Below, piece after piece: positions 55,168-64,000 of a stretch of DNA of 64,000 nucleotides. Source of the stretch: Cupriavidus basilensis OR16 (GTDB taxonomy: Bacteria; Pseudomonadota; Gammaproteobacteria; Burkholderiales; Burkholderiaceae); contig NZ_AHJE01000086.1 in the NCBI RefSeq assembly GCF_000243095.1, forward strand, positions 1 through 64,000, given 5' to 3'. The notes under the pieces were generated by a model. That model was not told where the DNA came from. It searched no databases and saw only the letters and a list, made by a program, of their open reading frames with translations. The position numbers and the translations under genes are program-made. How positions within the stretch are numbered: the stretch's first letter is position 1; every line of letters begins with the position of its first letter.

Positions 55168-56845
55168 TCACCGTGAGTAAATGGTCTTCCCTCCCACGAT
55201 GGTCTCGAGCACTTGGATATCCTTGATCCGTGCGGGGTCGTCCAGCGGGCTGGCTGACAGGATGGCGAAGTCCGCGAGCGGTGACCGCGCGCAGCGCCAG
55301 GGTCGGACTGATGCGCTCCGCCGCTCCGATAACCTTGCCGCTACTCGAAATCCGGTTGACCGCAGACCACATCAGGCGCAGCGGATCCATCGGCACCACG
55401 GGTGTGTCGGTGTGGATGGTGAATCGCAGACCCAGCTTGCGCGCGGATTCAGCCGGGCTGATGCGCATGGTGCGCTGAGGCCCGAGGAAGACGTCGCGGT
55501 GCCGGTCGCCCCAGTAGTAGGTATGCAGGACAAAGAAGGACGGGATAACGCCCAGCGCCTTCATCCTGGCGAGTTGGTCATCGCGTGCTGTCTGCGCGTG
55601 CACGATGATGTGGCGCGCATCGGCACGGGGGAAGGCCTTCTGCGCTTCGCTGAAAGCGAACAGGATGTCGTCGATGGCGGCATCGCCGTTGCCGTGGATG
55701 GCAATCTGCCGGCCGGCCTTGTGTTGTTCGAGCACCAGAGCAGCAAGCTGGTCGCGCGGCATGGTGGGGTAGCCGCGATAAGTGTGGTCCTTTCCAGGCG
55801 CGTGCACGTGGTATGGCTCGCTCAGGTAGCCGGTATAGCCCTGGATCGAGCCGTCATCGAAAATTTTGGTTGCACCGATCCTGAGCAATTGCGGATCCGG
55901 TGGGTGGAACTCGAGCTTGCCGTCGATCAGCGCCTTGGCGACAGGAGCGGTGGGCCAGAGTACCAGGCGGATCCGCAGTTGCCCCTGCGCCGCCGCTTCT
56001 TGCAGCATGCCCAGCAGTTTGGGATCCCCGAGGGCGCCGTCTTGCGCTGTCGTCACGCCTTTGGCCGTGTAGATTTCGGTGGCCTTGCGGATCGCCTCGA
56101 GATTCTTCTCACGGCTCAGCGTCGGTATCCTGGCCGCCACTGCTGCCAGTGCGGTGGTCTCCTCCAGTACGCCATTCAGTTCGCCTGTGGCGGCGTCGCG
56201 CCGAAATTCTCCGCCCTGCGGATTCGGGGTGTTCCTTGTGATCTGCGCTAGTTCCAGGGCCTTGCTGTTGGCAACGGCGAAGTGACCCGATACGTGGCGA
56301 ATGAAGATCGGATGATCGGTGGATACCCGGTCCAGGTCGGCTCGGGTCGGGTGCCGTTTCTCCGTGACCAGAGTGTCGTCATAGCCGTAGCCAAGAATCC
56401 ATTCTCCCTTGGGCGTGCTTTCGGCCTTGCGCTTCAGGCGCGCGACGATCTCGTCGATGTTCTTGACGGTGCCGACGGGAGCACTGCTCAAATCGACCGA
56501 GAACGCCTCTGCGGCGCCGGTCGCCAGGAAATGACTGTGCGCGTCGACGAAGCCGGGAATCAGCGTTTTCCCTTGGAGGTCGACCACCCTGGTGCCCGGC
56601 CCGGCCAGTGCCTCGATGTCGCCCCTGTGTCCTACCGCCTGGACACGGCCGTCACGTACGGCGACCGCTTCCGCGGTGCTGTCGCCGGCGTCCACCGTCA
56701 GCACCTTGCCGTTGATATAGATCGTGTCTGCGGTCGTGGCCGCATTCTCCACGGCAGCGCAAATTGACGTGCCCGCGACGCTGCCCGCCGCAAGTGTCAA
56801 TGTCAGGGCAAATCTGATGGATCGCATCATCATTGTCGCTCTCAT
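55168..56845 (-). pseudogene. YtcJ-like metal-dependent amidohydrolase, frameshifted near its end
   Basis: ATG 56845 gives MRATMMMRSIRFALTLTLAAGSVAGTSICA, a signal peptide. Amidohydrolase motifs include TLIPGFVDAHSHFLATG, GDAAIDDILFAF with IAIHGNGD and IHTDTPVVPMDPLRLMWSAVNR. Normal sequence continues to ALRAVTA at about 55285, after which the last region (LADFAILSASPLDDPARIKDIQVLETIVGGKTIYSR) is in the next frame to 55168, with about 15-20 residues missing. Substrate unknown; exported hydrolase. Confidence 0.88.
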
Positions 56846-57167
56846 ATTCCGGTTTCTCCTCCCTTGTATTTGTCTTTGTACTTGTACTTGTCCCTGGTTC
56901 TGCCTGCGGTACCCTCCCGGGATCAGGCGGAGCAAGCCAGCCTAACTTAAGAGCGGCAAGCGCTCATAGATCCAGAAGACGGGGATCCTTGGTGCCAGCC
57001 GCCACGTGGGTGAACCTGGAAGCGACAGCGATGGGTTGCTAGCGAGTGGTCGGCTCCGCGCTCCGCGAGGTGGCCGCCAGGGTACGCCGGGCAGCGGGAC
57101 GCGCCCGGCCACATGATGCTGAGCATTCGCCATGGCTGGCGGCGTCTGGCGGGTAAACAACCGGCAA
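56846..57167. other. Gap with no gene seen
   Basis: Contains the ribosome-binding region GGGAGGAG of the amidohydrolase and no supported ORF. No hairpin of note recognised. Confidence 0.4.
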
Positions 57168-58181
57168 TCAGATATCCAGTACGATCTTGCCGATGTGCCG
57201 ATTCGATTCCTGGTAGCGAAAGGCGTCAGCGATCGCTTCCAGGGGAAAGTGCCGATCGATTACCGGGCGGATGCCAGTGACATTCAGGGCTCGTATCATG
57301 TCGAGCTGGTGTCGGCGGCTCCCTACCAGCAGGCCGGTCAGGCGCAGATGCTTGCGCAGCAACTGGGTGATGGTGACCGGCCCGGTCGGGTTTCCCAGTG
57401 AGCCGATCACGGCGATATGTCCGCCGACACGGGCGGCCGTCATTGATTGATCGAGCGTTGCCGCTCCGCCGACCTCGATAACATGGTCGACCCCAGTGCC
57501 GTCCGTCATTTCGCGCACTGTTTCTCCCCATTGCACAGTCTCGCGATAGTTGATCAGGCCATCGGCGCCAAGCTTTCGGAGCCTGGCAAGTTTCTCGTCC
57601 GAGGATGAGGTGGCGATCACCCGTGCGCCGGCTGCCTTGGCGAATTGCAGGGCGAAGATCGAGACTCCGCCAGTGCCGAGAACCAGCACGGTTTCCCCGG
57701 CCTTCAAGGCGCCATCGACAAACAGTGCTCTCCATGCCGTCAGCCCGGCCGTGGTCAGCGTCGCAGCCTCGGCATGGCTGTATCTGTGTGGGGCATGCGT
57801 GAAGCAGCTTGCAGGTAACGTTACGGTTTCCCGCGCAAAGCCGTCGACGCCATCCCCGGGAACGGTGGCGAAATCGCACACGCGAGCTTCTCCATCGTGC
57901 CAGCTCGGGAAGAAGGTGCTGACGACACGGTCGCCAACGGAAAAATCCTTCACGCCCGCGCCAATGGCTGTGACGTCCCCTGCGCCGTCAGCCATTGGAA
58001 TGCGCCTGTCTTTCAATCCCCGACGGCCGGAAACCACGGCGTAATCATGATAATTGAGCGAACTTGCACGAATACGGACGGTGATCTCCCCCTGCCTGGG
58101 GGGTGCGGCCGTGGCTTCCCCGATCACCATGCGCTCGAGACCGGCCGGTGGATCGAGGTAAATGGCTTTCGATGCAGTCAT
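57168..58181 (-). CDS. Zinc-independent alcohol dehydrogenase/quinone-reductase-like MDR protein
   Basis: 337 residues from MTASKAIYLDPPAGLERM at 58181, AAGGGAACGCT upstream. MDR fold: GAGVKDFSVGDRVVSTFFPSW, ALKAGETVLVLGTGGVSIFALQFAKAAGARVIATSSSDEKLARLRKLGADGLINYRE (Rossmann), DHVIEVGGAATLDQS. Lacks the lobe of zinc-binding cysteines of classical ADH. Complete and on the minus strand, alone. Confidence 0.9.
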   Translation of the reverse strand: MTASKAIYLDPPAGLERMVIGEATAAPPRQGEITVRIRASSLNYHDYAVVSGRRGLKDRRIPMADGAGDVTAIGAGVKDFSVGDRVVSTFFPSWHDGEARVCDFATVPGDGVDGFARETVTLPASCFTHAPHRYSHAEAATLTTAGLTAWRALFVDGALKAGETVLVLGTGGVSIFALQFAKAAGARVIATSSSDEKLARLRKLGADGLINYRETVQWGETVREMTDGTGVDHVIEVGGAATLDQSMTAARVGGHIAVIGSLGNPTGPVTITQLLRKHLRLTGLLVGSRRHQLDMIRALNVTGIRPVIDRHFPLEAIADAFRYQESNRHIGKIVLDI

Positions 58182-58871
58182 AGCGTTCCCTTAATTGGTG
58201 ACAACAAGTGCGAGGCTAGTTTAGCATCGTTAAATTATTAATGTCGACGTAATAAATGATTTGCGGAAGGCAAGAGGCGCGGCAGGGGAGTGAGAGCTGG
58301 AGGCGGCCGAGGCACATCGTGAGGGATGGAAGCCGGAGCCCGATGCGGACGGCGGCGTTGAGCAATACACCCGGGCAGAGCCTGGGGCTTCTCTGCGGCA
58401 GGCAAGGCGGATGCGCCAGATTTTGCACCCGATGGACGCGATCCAGCGAATTCGAAGGGTTTTCAACCCATTGATTTGAAAGGACGTTTTCCGTGTCAGC
58501 GCCAGACTCTACTGGGATGGGCCCAATGCCTCGCTTCCGGGGACACTGAGGGACTCAAATCGGACGTCTGGAGGTTCATCATGGAAATCGATATGCCTGG
58601 CATGATCTCCGCTCGCCTACTCAGGCCCAGACCACGGGAGCGCCCCTCGATGGTCCAAGCTTGTTGCCGTCTGTCACGGCCCCCAAGGCGCCGCCCTCGA
58701 AGGGATAATCGTACTTTTGGTGCAGCCTGTGGACACGCCGCCTGGGGGCAGAAGGCCGACATCCTCTGCAGATTTGGCTAAAATCATTGCCGCGTCTAGT
58801 GGGTGGCGGGTAGAGGCTATCACTTCGATTTCCTTCGCCCGCGCCCACCATGAGCCGCTCGGTCGTGGCTC
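58182..58871. other. 690-bp gap, no confident gene
   Basis: Two frames look weakly coding: + 58285-58480 (LEAAEAHREGWKPEPDADGGVEQYT) and minus 58621-58850. Neither has a family that I recognise. The minus part near 58697-58715 shares the word AAAAGTACGATTA-CCC with 25975. Probably remnants. Confidence 0.35.
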
Positions 58872-59483
58872 ATGAGTTTCACAGTGCAAGCCAGTTGGCT
58901 TGGGCTGCAGACTAATTCACCATCTCTTCCGCCTGTGCTCAAGCTTGCCGCATCCCTTCGTATTGAGTTGCTCCACGTCAAGCCTCTGGTCTGGCGCCGC
59001 TTTGTTGTCCCGGCCGACATACCACTCCCCAAGCTCCACAAGGTGATCCATTTTGTGATGGGCTGGGAGGACACTCACCTGCATGAATTCGCCATCAACG
59101 GCGAGCGGTTCGGTGTACAGGATAAGGACGTCTCGAATGAAAGCCTGCGCTCGGAGAAGGGCGTTCGGCTGAACAAAGCGCTCGGCGCGGCCACCGAATT
59201 CGAATACCACTATGACTTTGGCGATGACTGGCAGCACCGCGTAATCGTCGAATCAGTTGGCTGCCCTGACCTGGCACTGGCTCTGCCGGTTTGCCAGGCT
59301 GGCGAAAACGCTTGCCCTCCGGAAGACGTTGGTGGGCCACACGGTTATGCGGAATTCCTCGCAGCGCTCCGGGACAAGACCCACGAACAGCACAATGACT
59401 TCCGGTTGTGGATTGGAGGCGTATTCGACCCGGTCGGCTTTGATGTGAATGCGGTCAATGCGAGGCTGCGGGCGATTCGGTGA
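58872..59483 (+). CDS. Plasmid pRiA4b ORF-3-like family protein
   Basis: 203 residues including SLRIELLHVKPLVWRRFVVPADIPLPKLHKVIHFVMGWEDTHLHEF and FEYHYDFGDDWQHRVIVE. The family (PF07929-like) is frequent on plasmids and mobile elements (first described on plasmid pRiA4b and IS1096); function unknown. Its neighbour is a ParB-like gene, supporting a plasmid-derived block. Confidence 0.85.
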   Translation: MSFTVQASWLGLQTNSPSLPPVLKLAASLRIELLHVKPLVWRRFVVPADIPLPKLHKVIHFVMGWEDTHLHEFAINGERFGVQDKDVSNESLRSEKGVRLNKALGAATEFEYHYDFGDDWQHRVIVESVGCPDLALALPVCQAGENACPPEDVGGPHGYAEFLAALRDKTHEQHNDFRLWIGGVFDPVGFDVNAVNARLRAIR

Positions 59484-59486
59484 CGG

Positions 59487-59503
59487 CAGTGTGTACACTA
59501 CTG
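59487..59503. promoter_or_regulatory. Near-palindrome upstream of the ParB-like gene
   Basis: CAGTGTGTACACTACTG is a near-perfect palindrome centred on GTGTACAC, followed by an AT-rich run (59505-59520), then the ParB-like ATG 59525. A plausible operator for autoregulation by a ParB/KorB-like protein; inference only. Confidence 0.4.
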
Positions 59504-59524
59504 TGCTAATTTTTTGTTTTGCCC

Positions 59525-60334
59525 ATGACAATCACTATCAACGAAGACCTCCGTGCCTATATCGATCCACTTACTGAGGACGAATACGCAGCGCTAGAAC
59601 GCAGCCTACTCTCGGAAGGGTGCCGCGATGCGCTGGTGTTGTGGGGCGATCTCCTGGTGGACGGACACAACCGCTACAGCATCTGCCGGGAGCACGGAAT
59701 CTCTTTCAATACGGTACAAAACCAGACGTTCGGGTCCATGGACGATGTGCACCTGTGGATGATCGACAATCACCTCGGGCGGCGCAGCGTATCGGATTTC
59801 CAACGAGGCGTACTCGCACTGCGGAAGAAGGAAATCGTATCCGCGCGTCTGACACAAGCGCAAGCGCAGCATGGTTCTGCAAAACCTGCCGGGGCTGAAG
59901 TCGCCACGCAATCCGGAGCCGATCCAGTGATGACTCGCGAGGCTGTTGCGCGCACGGCGCGGGTGAGCAGTGCGACGCTTGGTCAGATCGAGAAAATCCA
60001 GAAGACGGCTGCGCCCGAGTTGGTCAGCGCTGTAAGGGCGGGCGTGATTTCTATTAATGCTGCGGCTGCCGTAGCCTCCTTGCCTGGCGAGAAGCAAGTA
60101 GCGGCTGTTGCTGGAGGGAAGAAGGAACTGCGCCAGGTGGCAAGGCAGGTGCGCGAGGCCCGCGTGCCACCCAAGCCTGAACCGGTGCCCCCGCCCAGCG
60201 ACGCCACCCCCGATCAACTGGCAATTCACCGCCTGACGCTATTGGTTACACAGCTGACTGAAGAGCGCGATCAGTTGAAAAAGAAGGTGCAGCACTTGAC
60301 CGTTGCGCTTGCAGAGGCCCGCGGTGGGCAATAG
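59525..60334 (+). CDS. ParB-like nuclease-domain plasmid protein
   Basis: 269 residues from MTITINEDLRAYIDPLTEDEYAALE. The ParB N-terminal domain includes CRDALVLWGDLLVDGHNRYSICREHGISFNTV with the GHNR motif, then a central HTH-like region (VMTREAVARTARVSSATLGQIEKIQ, VRAGVISINAAAAVASL), and a C-terminal coiled coil (LTLLVTQLTEERDQLKKKVQHLTVALAEA). Resembles plasmid replication/partition accessory proteins. TTG 59519 is an alternative start. Confidence 0.85.
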   Translation: MTITINEDLRAYIDPLTEDEYAALERSLLSEGCRDALVLWGDLLVDGHNRYSICREHGISFNTVQNQTFGSMDDVHLWMIDNHLGRRSVSDFQRGVLALRKKEIVSARLTQAQAQHGSAKPAGAEVATQSGADPVMTREAVARTARVSSATLGQIEKIQKTAAPELVSAVRAGVISINAAAAVASLPGEKQVAAVAGGKKELRQVARQVREARVPPKPEPVPPPSDATPDQLAIHRLTLLVTQLTEERDQLKKKVQHLTVALAEARGGQ

Positions 60335-60371
60335 TTTGCTGCGCATGATTTCATGCGCGGCCAAGGTGTCA

Positions 60372-60469
60372 TGGCTCACCGTCGGCCACGCTACGCAGGT
60401 CAGCATCACACCCAGCGGATAATGCAACCGTTGGCGCACCTTCGCCACCGCCGGATTCAGCGCTCTCAT
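60372..60469 (-). pseudogene. IS6-family transposase N-terminal remnant
   Basis: The minus-strand frame MRALNPAVAKVRQRLHYPLGVMLTCV matches the N-terminus of IS6-type transposases (RALNPAVAKVRQRLHYPLEVMLxCVRWY). It lasts about 30 residues, then diverges. May be the partner half of the C-terminal piece at 45690-45950. Confidence 0.6.
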
Positions 60470-60623
60470 CGTCGTTCACTCGTCTTGCGAGGTTCGCGGC
60501 AGACCCGCCCCCCTCAGTGCGACAGAAACCATTTCTTGCCATAATGACGACCGTTTCCGACCAGTCCCGGCAAGGGATCGGTCAATCGTCTGTCAGTCGT
60601 AAGGCACTTTTTGTGAGTGGCTA
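60470..60623. other. Short gap before sterol desaturase
   Basis: Contains AT-poor and AT-rich parts upstream of the desaturase start; no gene. Confidence 0.3.
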
Positions 60624-61748
60624 ATGGAAGAACAAATCACCGTCTACGCTTTGCCGGTATTCCTGCTCTTGATGCTGGCGGAGCTGGGCTACGGCCTGTA
60701 CGTCGGTCGCAATACCTATCGCCTGAATGATGCCCTCAGCAGCCTGAGCCAGGGCTTGCTAAGCCAGCTGGTGGCGAGCGTCAGCCAGCTCTTCCAGATC
60801 GGCCTGTATGCCTTGACGTGGCGCCGGGTGGCACTGTTTCCCCATGCAGGCCTGTGGGGCAGTGTCTGGGGCTGGCTGCTGGCGATCGTGATGTTCGATT
60901 TCTGCGACTACTGGCTACACCGGGCCGGGCATGAAAGCGCAGTGTTCTGGGCCGCCCATGCCGTGCATCACCAGAGCCAGGATTTCAATCTGTCCACCGC
61001 GCTGCGCCAGGAGAGTACCGTTGCCTTCCTGGGGTGGCCGTTTTACTTGCCGATGGCGCTGGCTGGCGTTCCTCCGCAGCAGTTTGCGCTGGCCGGCCTC
61101 ATCGTGCTGCTATACCAGTTCTGGATCCACACCGAGCACATCGGCAAGCTGGGCTGGTTTGACCGGGTGTTTTCCTCGCCGTCCAACCATCGTGTGCATC
61201 ATGCGGTCAACGACCAGTACCTGGACAAGAACTATGGAGGGATGCTGATCATCTGGGACCGGCTGTTCGGCACTTTTGCCGAGGAGCAGGAGAAGCCGGT
61301 GTATGGTACTCGCAAGCCGCTCAACAGCTGGAGTCCGCTATGGGCGGTGGCTTCCGGCTATGTGCCGCTGTGGCAGCTGGCGCGCCGTGCGCCACGCTGG
61401 CAGGACAAGTTCAAGGTGTGGTTCAAGGCGCCGGGCTGGCTGCCGCCCGGCGTGAGCGATGATAGTGCGCCCTTTGACCTGCAGCGTGCGCGCCAGCGCT
61501 TCGATCCGCCTCTGGTGGCCGGTGCCGCGCCAGTTGCCCTGCTGCAGTTCGCTCTGCTGATGGTGGCAAGTGCCGGCTATCTATGGCAAAGCGATGCGCT
61601 GGGGAGCGGCCTGCTGTGGGGGCTGGCACTGTTGCTGATCGCCGGCCTGATTGGCCTGGGCGGCCTGCTGCAAGGGAGGATGCGACCACGCAGCCTGCTG
61701 GGGCTGGATGTGCTGCTGTTGCTGCTGGCCGGATTGCTGTTGCGCTGA
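60624..61748 (+). CDS. Sterol-desaturase/fatty-acid-hydroxylase-family membrane protein
   Basis: 374 residues with several hydrophobic segments. Diiron-type His motifs: HRAGHE and HAVHHQSQDF, then HTEHIGKL and HRVHHAVNDQYLDKNYGG. N-terminal helices LPVFLLLMLAELGYGLYVG anchor it in the inner membrane. Complete; ends with a hydrophobic tail. Substrate unknown; alkane/lipid-hydroxylation is the usual family activity. Confidence 0.9.
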   Translation: MEEQITVYALPVFLLLMLAELGYGLYVGRNTYRLNDALSSLSQGLLSQLVASVSQLFQIGLYALTWRRVALFPHAGLWGSVWGWLLAIVMFDFCDYWLHRAGHESAVFWAAHAVHHQSQDFNLSTALRQESTVAFLGWPFYLPMALAGVPPQQFALAGLIVLLYQFWIHTEHIGKLGWFDRVFSSPSNHRVHHAVNDQYLDKNYGGMLIIWDRLFGTFAEEQEKPVYGTRKPLNSWSPLWAVASGYVPLWQLARRAPRWQDKFKVWFKAPGWLPPGVSDDSAPFDLQRARQRFDPPLVAGAAPVALLQFALLMVASAGYLWQSDALGSGLLWGLALLLIAGLIGLGGLLQGRMRPRSLLGLDVLLLLLAGLLLR

Positions 61749-61863
61749 CTGGGCCGGAGCTGTTCAGGAAGGCAATGGAGGCGGTCTTGGCGCAATGAGT
61801 GCGTGGGACAACGGCACGTTCATGTCCGTGCCGTTGTCCGTGAGCAGCGCTCAGTGAACCTTG

Positions 61864-63669
61864 TTATGCCTCACGCAGTTGAAATCGTGCCACCGTTCGC
61901 GCGAGCTCCTGCGCCTGATCACTCAGCATGGAAGAGGCTGCCGCGGACTGCTCAACCAGCGCAGCGTTCTGTTGCGTGGCCTGATCCATTTCCGACACGC
62001 TCTGGTCGAGCTGTCCGATGCCCGTGTTCTGCTCGCTCACCGCACCATGTATCTCGGTAATGATGCGGCGGACGTGCTCGATGTCCTTGACGATTTCGGT
62101 CATGGTCGAGCCTGCCGCCTGGACCCGCTCGGTGCCGCTGCTGACGCTGGCTACGGAGCTTTCGATAAGACCCTTGATTTCCTGGGCGGCGGTGGCGCTG
62201 CGCTGGGCCAGGGTCCGCACCTCGCCTGCCACCACGGCAAAGCCGCGGCCTTGTTCCCCGGCGCGCGCCGCCTCGACCGCCGCGTTAAGCGCGAGGATAT
62301 TGGTCTGGAAGGCGATGCTGTCGATCACGCCGATGATTTCCGTGATGCGTCCCGACGATCGGGCGATCTCACCCATGATGCGTACGGCGCCGGAGACAAC
62401 TTCGCCGCCACGCGCCGCGGTGGCACTGGCATCGGTTGCCAGCTGCGTTGCCTGTTCGGCTGCTTCCGCCGTCTGCTTCACACTTGATGCCAGCTGGGTC
62501 AAGGCCGCCGAGGTCTCCTGCAGATTGCTGGCTGAGGCCTCAGTGCGGTGCGACAGGTCGCGGTTGCCTGCCTCGATCTCGCCGGTGGCCGAGGTCATGC
62601 CCTGCACGCTGGCGCGCACGTCGACCAGCACGGCGCCGATCTTCTCCACGAAGGCGTTGAACGACGCGGATATCTGTGCCACCTCATCATTGCCTACTAC
62701 CTCCAGCCGGCGGGTCAGGTCGCCCCCGCCGGTCCCGATGGTGTCCATCGCGTCACGTACCCGGGAGAGCCTGCGGAAGGCTTTCGCGGTGAAGAAGGTG
62801 ACAATGCCGAGCGCAGCCAGGGTAAGCAGGACCAAGGCGATGCCCATGGCGCTTACGACGCGGCGCAGGCCTACGGTGGCCTCGGCTTTATCGAGCGCGA
62901 TCACCAGATACCAGTCGGTGCCAGCGACAGGCTGGGCCTTCAGCAACTTCGGCACGCCCTGGATTTCCACTTCCAGCGGCGCGCTAGCCCGAACCAGGTT
63001 ATCGAGCATGGCAGGCGTTAGTGCGGCTGCCACTTCGCTGACCGGCTTGAGCATCTGATTCGCATCGGGGTGGGCGATCACCTGGCCGTCACTGGCTACG
63101 ACGAAGGCCAAGCTGGACGCCGTCGGATGTATCGCTTTCACGACTTCCCGCACGCCGTCCAGTGGCACTGCGCCGCTGACCGCGCCGATTGTCGCGCCGT
63201 CACGGATGAGCGGCGCCGCAAAGGAGACGTACGGCACGCGCGTCGAGACATCGCCGTACGGCTTGGTCACAGTGAGCTTGCCCGCGGCCAGTGCGCCCTT
63301 GTACCAGGGGCGCGTGGTGGGATCGTAGTCCTTTGGCGTCGTGGTGCTGCTGGAGTAGTAGGACTTGTCGGTCCACCCGATGGTGGTCACAGGAAAGCCG
63401 TTTGCGGTGCCCATGAACTTGACCAGGCCGGTGGGATCGCCTTTCTCCACGACCTCCGCCGCAGTCTTGACGGCCAACGCCTTTGCGGTGACCCATTGTT
63501 CGATCGCCAGCGTGTTGCCGCTGGCGATGGCGCTAAGGTCGCTCTCCATTGTCGCCGTCATGTTGGCGCGGACGATGCCATAGGTGGCGGCACCCGAGAG
63601 TGCCAGGGCGCCGACAACTGTGGCTGACGTGATCAGGACGATGCGGGTGCGGAGCGAGGATACGGTCAT
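61864..63669 (-). CDS. Methyl-accepting chemotaxis protein with dCACHE sensor
   Basis: 601 residues from MTVSSLRTRIVLITSATVVGALALSG at 63669. Layout: membrane helix 1, a periplasmic dCACHE domain (ATGFPVTTIGWTDKSYYSSSTTTPKDYDPTTRPWYKGAL), helix 2 (AMGIALVLLTLAALGIVTFF), HAMP (RLSRVRDAMDTIGTGGGDLTRRLEV), and the conserved signalling hairpin IIGVIDSIAFQTNILALNAAVEAARAGEQGRGFAVVAGEVR. Full length. dCACHE receptors bind amino or carboxylic acids; the ligand is unknown. Confidence 0.93.
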   Translation of the reverse strand: MTVSSLRTRIVLITSATVVGALALSGAATYGIVRANMTATMESDLSAIASGNTLAIEQWVTAKALAVKTAAEVVEKGDPTGLVKFMGTANGFPVTTIGWTDKSYYSSSTTTPKDYDPTTRPWYKGALAAGKLTVTKPYGDVSTRVPYVSFAAPLIRDGATIGAVSGAVPLDGVREVVKAIHPTASSLAFVVASDGQVIAHPDANQMLKPVSEVAAALTPAMLDNLVRASAPLEVEIQGVPKLLKAQPVAGTDWYLVIALDKAEATVGLRRVVSAMGIALVLLTLAALGIVTFFTAKAFRRLSRVRDAMDTIGTGGGDLTRRLEVVGNDEVAQISASFNAFVEKIGAVLVDVRASVQGMTSATGEIEAGNRDLSHRTEASASNLQETSAALTQLASSVKQTAEAAEQATQLATDASATAARGGEVVSGAVRIMGEIARSSGRITEIIGVIDSIAFQTNILALNAAVEAARAGEQGRGFAVVAGEVRTLAQRSATAAQEIKGLIESSVASVSSGTERVQAAGSTMTEIVKDIEHVRRIITEIHGAVSEQNTGIGQLDQSVSEMDQATQQNAALVEQSAAASSMLSDQAQELARTVARFQLREA

Positions 63670-64000
63670 GCCGATGAGAGTAAAGATGCCTGGGTGGGTC
63701 GGTCTGCGTACAGCAAGATCTCGGTGCACGAGGCCACGGCGTTGGCCCGTCTTCGGCACCACACTGCGAACTACGGCAGCCGAGCGGGTAACTTTAGGCC
63801 AGCAGTTGGATCCGGGCCGCGTGCCCTGCGCCGGGCTCGCGGGGCGGGGTGGAACCGGTGCATCGCGCGAGCTGGGTGGCGGTCAGGGCCGGACGCAGAC
63901 CTTGTGGATTGATTAAATGTGCTCAATAAGCCATATTTTTACGTTCTGATGGAAAGGCAAGGGGGCTGGAGACTAAAAAAGTGCCCGCCTGCGGAAAAGA
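63670..64000. other. Window end, no gene seen
   Basis: Upstream of the chemotaxis gene; holds its presumed promoter and no supported ORF. The AT-rich run at 63901-63950 is the only notable base change. Confidence 0.4.

Noticed and set aside
58285..58480. Possible coding frame LEAAEAHREGWKPEP
   Set aside because: No start codon context or family; reported only in the gap entry.
1..64000. CRISPR arrays, tRNA or rRNA genes
   Set aside because: No regularly spaced repeats, no tRNA-like cloverleaf or rRNA sequence was seen by eye; short repeats found are simple tandem hexamers or duplications.

Overview
This window is GC-rich DNA, apart from a few AT-rich islands, and looks like a betaproteobacterium of the Burkholderiaceae, most likely Cupriavidus or a close relative. 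The grounds are codon use, the chrB-chrA-SOD/rhodanese chromate operon, the GlcG/ALDH/ferredoxin-reductase set, two peptide-type ABC systems and IS remnants of families common in that group. No rRNA, tRNA or CRISPR array was seen. The region is accessory in character: islands and remnants of at least five transposase families (IS110, IS5, Tn3, IS3, IS6), and many broken genes.

Layout. 1-3979: a catabolic set (haem-oxygenase-fold enzyme, aldehyde dehydrogenase, GlcG-like protein, ferredoxin reductase) with a GntR regulator. 3990-5118: DsbA-like and UBP-zinc-finger proteins and a WrbA remnant. 5195-7240: a lipoprotein and an alginate-lyase-like protein, joined tail to tail with the next block. 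7196-12447 (minus): a translationally coupled operon of class III aminotransferase, hydroxylysine-kinase-like phosphotransferase, acetylpolyamine-amidohydrolase/HDAC-like enzyme, GntR regulator, broken EamA transporter and a cut second aminotransferase, which abuts an EAL-domain fragment. 12902-14095: a serine hydrolase lipoprotein. 14656-25140 (minus): M81 peptidase, amidase, two peptide ABC systems (several members broken) and MarR. 25468-28011: IS remnants, a SnoaL-like/AraC pair and an internally deleted IS5-type element. 28012-34814: TonB receptor with a Fur-box candidate, a broken adenylation-carrier-thioesterase megaenzyme and a PPTase. 34838-41683: a Tn3 transposase remnant, then a complete chromate-resistance operon with three extra small secreted or unknown proteins and an MFS transporter. 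42400-45950: remnants (LysR, flavodoxin-like, MHS transporter, IS3, IS6). 46064-51756: two HTH-only LuxR proteins, a NarX/NarL-type two-component system and a four-gene cassette of unrecognised proteins. 52043-58181: broken SNF2 helicase, broken YtcJ-like amidohydrolase, alcohol dehydrogenase. 58872-64000: pRiA4b-ORF3-like and ParB-like plasmid-type genes, an IS6 fragment, a sterol-desaturase-like enzyme and a chemotaxis receptor.

Two points stand out. First, about twenty genes carry internal deletions, frameshifts, chimeric junctions or short tandem duplications, usually with both flanks still recognisable, while the chromate operon and a few other blocks are intact. Either this genome has suffered many small deletions or the assembly is faulty. 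Second, 48492-51756 encodes two paralogous large proteins and two small proteins that I cannot assign to a family, next to a dedicated two-component system. This is the best candidate for an undescribed system in the window.
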